Shown here in pieces: positions 63,588 to 64,000 of a stretch of 64,000 nt of DNA. The stretch is taken from contig CAWHIK010000010.1 of the NCBI GenBank assembly GCA_963829485.1, forward strand, positions 124,001-188,000, given 5' to 3'. Every line of letters starts with the position of its first letter. The first letter of the stretch is position 1. The position numbers and the translations under genes are program-made. This DNA comes from JBGPQJ01 sp963829485 (GTDB lineage Bacteria > Chloroflexota > Anaerolineae > Anaerolineales > Villigracilaceae). The notes under the pieces are model-generated. The model worked only from the letters and a program-made list of their open reading frames with translations, was not told the DNA's origin and did not search any database.

Positions 63588-64000
63588 ATGCCTGACGTTC
63601 GATCCATTGGGGTAGTCATCCCTGTCTTCAATGAAGCTGGCGTGGTGGAGCAGTTTCATGCTCAGTTGCGGTCGGTTATTGATAGCTTGAAGGACAGTTT
63701 TACGGTTTATTATGTCGATGACGGTTCCACGGATGGGACGTCGCGAGTCACTTGAGAAGATATCCACAGCGGACCCGCGCGTTGTCCTCCTCGAATTGAG
63801 CCGCAACTTTGGTCACCAGGCAGCTCTGACTGCCGGTCTCGATCATGCTCTGGGGGATGTGGTGATCACCATGGACGGGGATGGACAGCATCCACCTCGG
63901 ATGATCCCTGAATTGCTTCGTCTCGTGGAGCAGGGATACGATATCGTCCAAACGCAGCGCCTGGATGCTGAGCAAAAAAACACCTTCAAGAAGTGGACAT
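63588..64000 (+). pseudogene. Family 2 glycosyltransferase (DPM1-like), frameshifted at about 63750 and cut by the window edge
   Basis: The start SIGVVIPVFNEAGVVEQFH and YYVDDGSTDGT gives a GT-A fold with the DD/D site. The stop after SRVT is avoided if one base near 63750 is removed; the other frame reads LEKISTAD, LSRNFGHQAALTAGLDHA and ITMDGDGQHPP, as in dolichol-phosphate-mannose-synthase-like enzymes. The gene runs past 64000. TAGAAT (63576-63581) ends 6 nt before the ATG and no Shine-Dalgarno is present. Confidence 0.75.

Noticed and set aside
1..64000. CRISPR arrays, transposons, prophage and tRNA or rRNA genes
   Set aside because: I looked for spaced direct repeats, transposase or integrase motifs and tRNA arms and saw none; a covariance-model search would be needed to exclude divergent RNAs.

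Overview
The window looks like a chromosomal segment of an anaerobic or facultative member of the Chloroflexota, most likely class Anaerolineae. This is inferred from gene content and protein style, not from a marker search. The indications are many lipoproteins and membrane proteins with Thr/Pro-rich linkers, LysM lipoproteins, a pyruvate:ferredoxin oxidoreductase, split glycine decarboxylase subunits, DUF4173/DUF2085/DUF4126/DUF4388/DUF4870 proteins, and a very long multi-GAF histidine kinase. Base composition is even and moderately GC-rich. I saw no insertion sequence, prophage, CRISPR array, rRNA or tRNA.

Layout. 1-1.5 kb: the 3' end of an FGGY sugar kinase, then rpsU-infA behind a structured leader. 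1.5-10.5 kb: a BNR-repeat lipoprotein, the nifJ plus dihydroorotate-dehydrogenase-like operon, a NUDIX hydrolase, a LysM lipoprotein and a META-domain lipoprotein. 10.5-22.6 kb: a nucleotidyltransferase-like protein with an APC permease, a metallophosphoesterase, an autoregulated mazEF module, a methyltransferase, DUF4173, a tiny ORF in an RNA-like hairpin region, pfkA, a DUF3048 lipoprotein, and a rightward run of membrane proteins ending in three tiny single-span proteins. 22.7-27.8 kb: a leftward TPP-riboswitch operon, thiamine pyrophosphokinase then thiamine ABC transporter then a DUF402 protein. 27.8-42.7 kb: a ten-gene leftward operon from one good promoter, with the order DUF4388, Ras-like GTPase, alpha/beta hydrolase, V4R sensor, beta-helix acyltransferase-like protein, acyl-ACP-reductase-like enzyme, REC-GGDEF, 11-GAF histidine kinase, REC, and a second alpha/beta hydrolase without its nucleophile. 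I consider this the most interesting part. 42.8-50.2 kb: LysM lipoprotein, TPR protein, VOC protein, DUF1786, a GH25 lysozyme-like gene and small proteins. 50.3-53.9 kb: gcvH-gcvPA-gcvPB under a tandem glycine riboswitch. 53.9-56 kb: small membrane proteins. 56-64 kb: fmt, a SorC-type regulator, a membrane alpha/beta hydrolase, glpK, glpD and the start of a glycosyltransferase.

Two traits run through the whole window. First, about nine genes are broken by small indels, usually a single base and often in a short homopolymer: the BNR lipoprotein, the DUF402 gene, thiQ, thiP, the GH25 gene, the DUF4013-like gene, glpK, glpD and the last glycosyltransferase. Such density in otherwise well-kept genes suggests residual sequencing or assembly error more than real decay. 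Second, several genes without a Shine-Dalgarno sequence have a -10-like TANNNT box ending exactly 6 nt before the ATG, which suggests leaderless transcription alongside normally led genes.

Functionally the region joins central metabolism (pyruvate oxidation, glycolysis, glycerol use, glycine cleavage), thiamine supply for the TPP enzyme NifJ, and an uncharacterised signalling and lipid-modifying operon.
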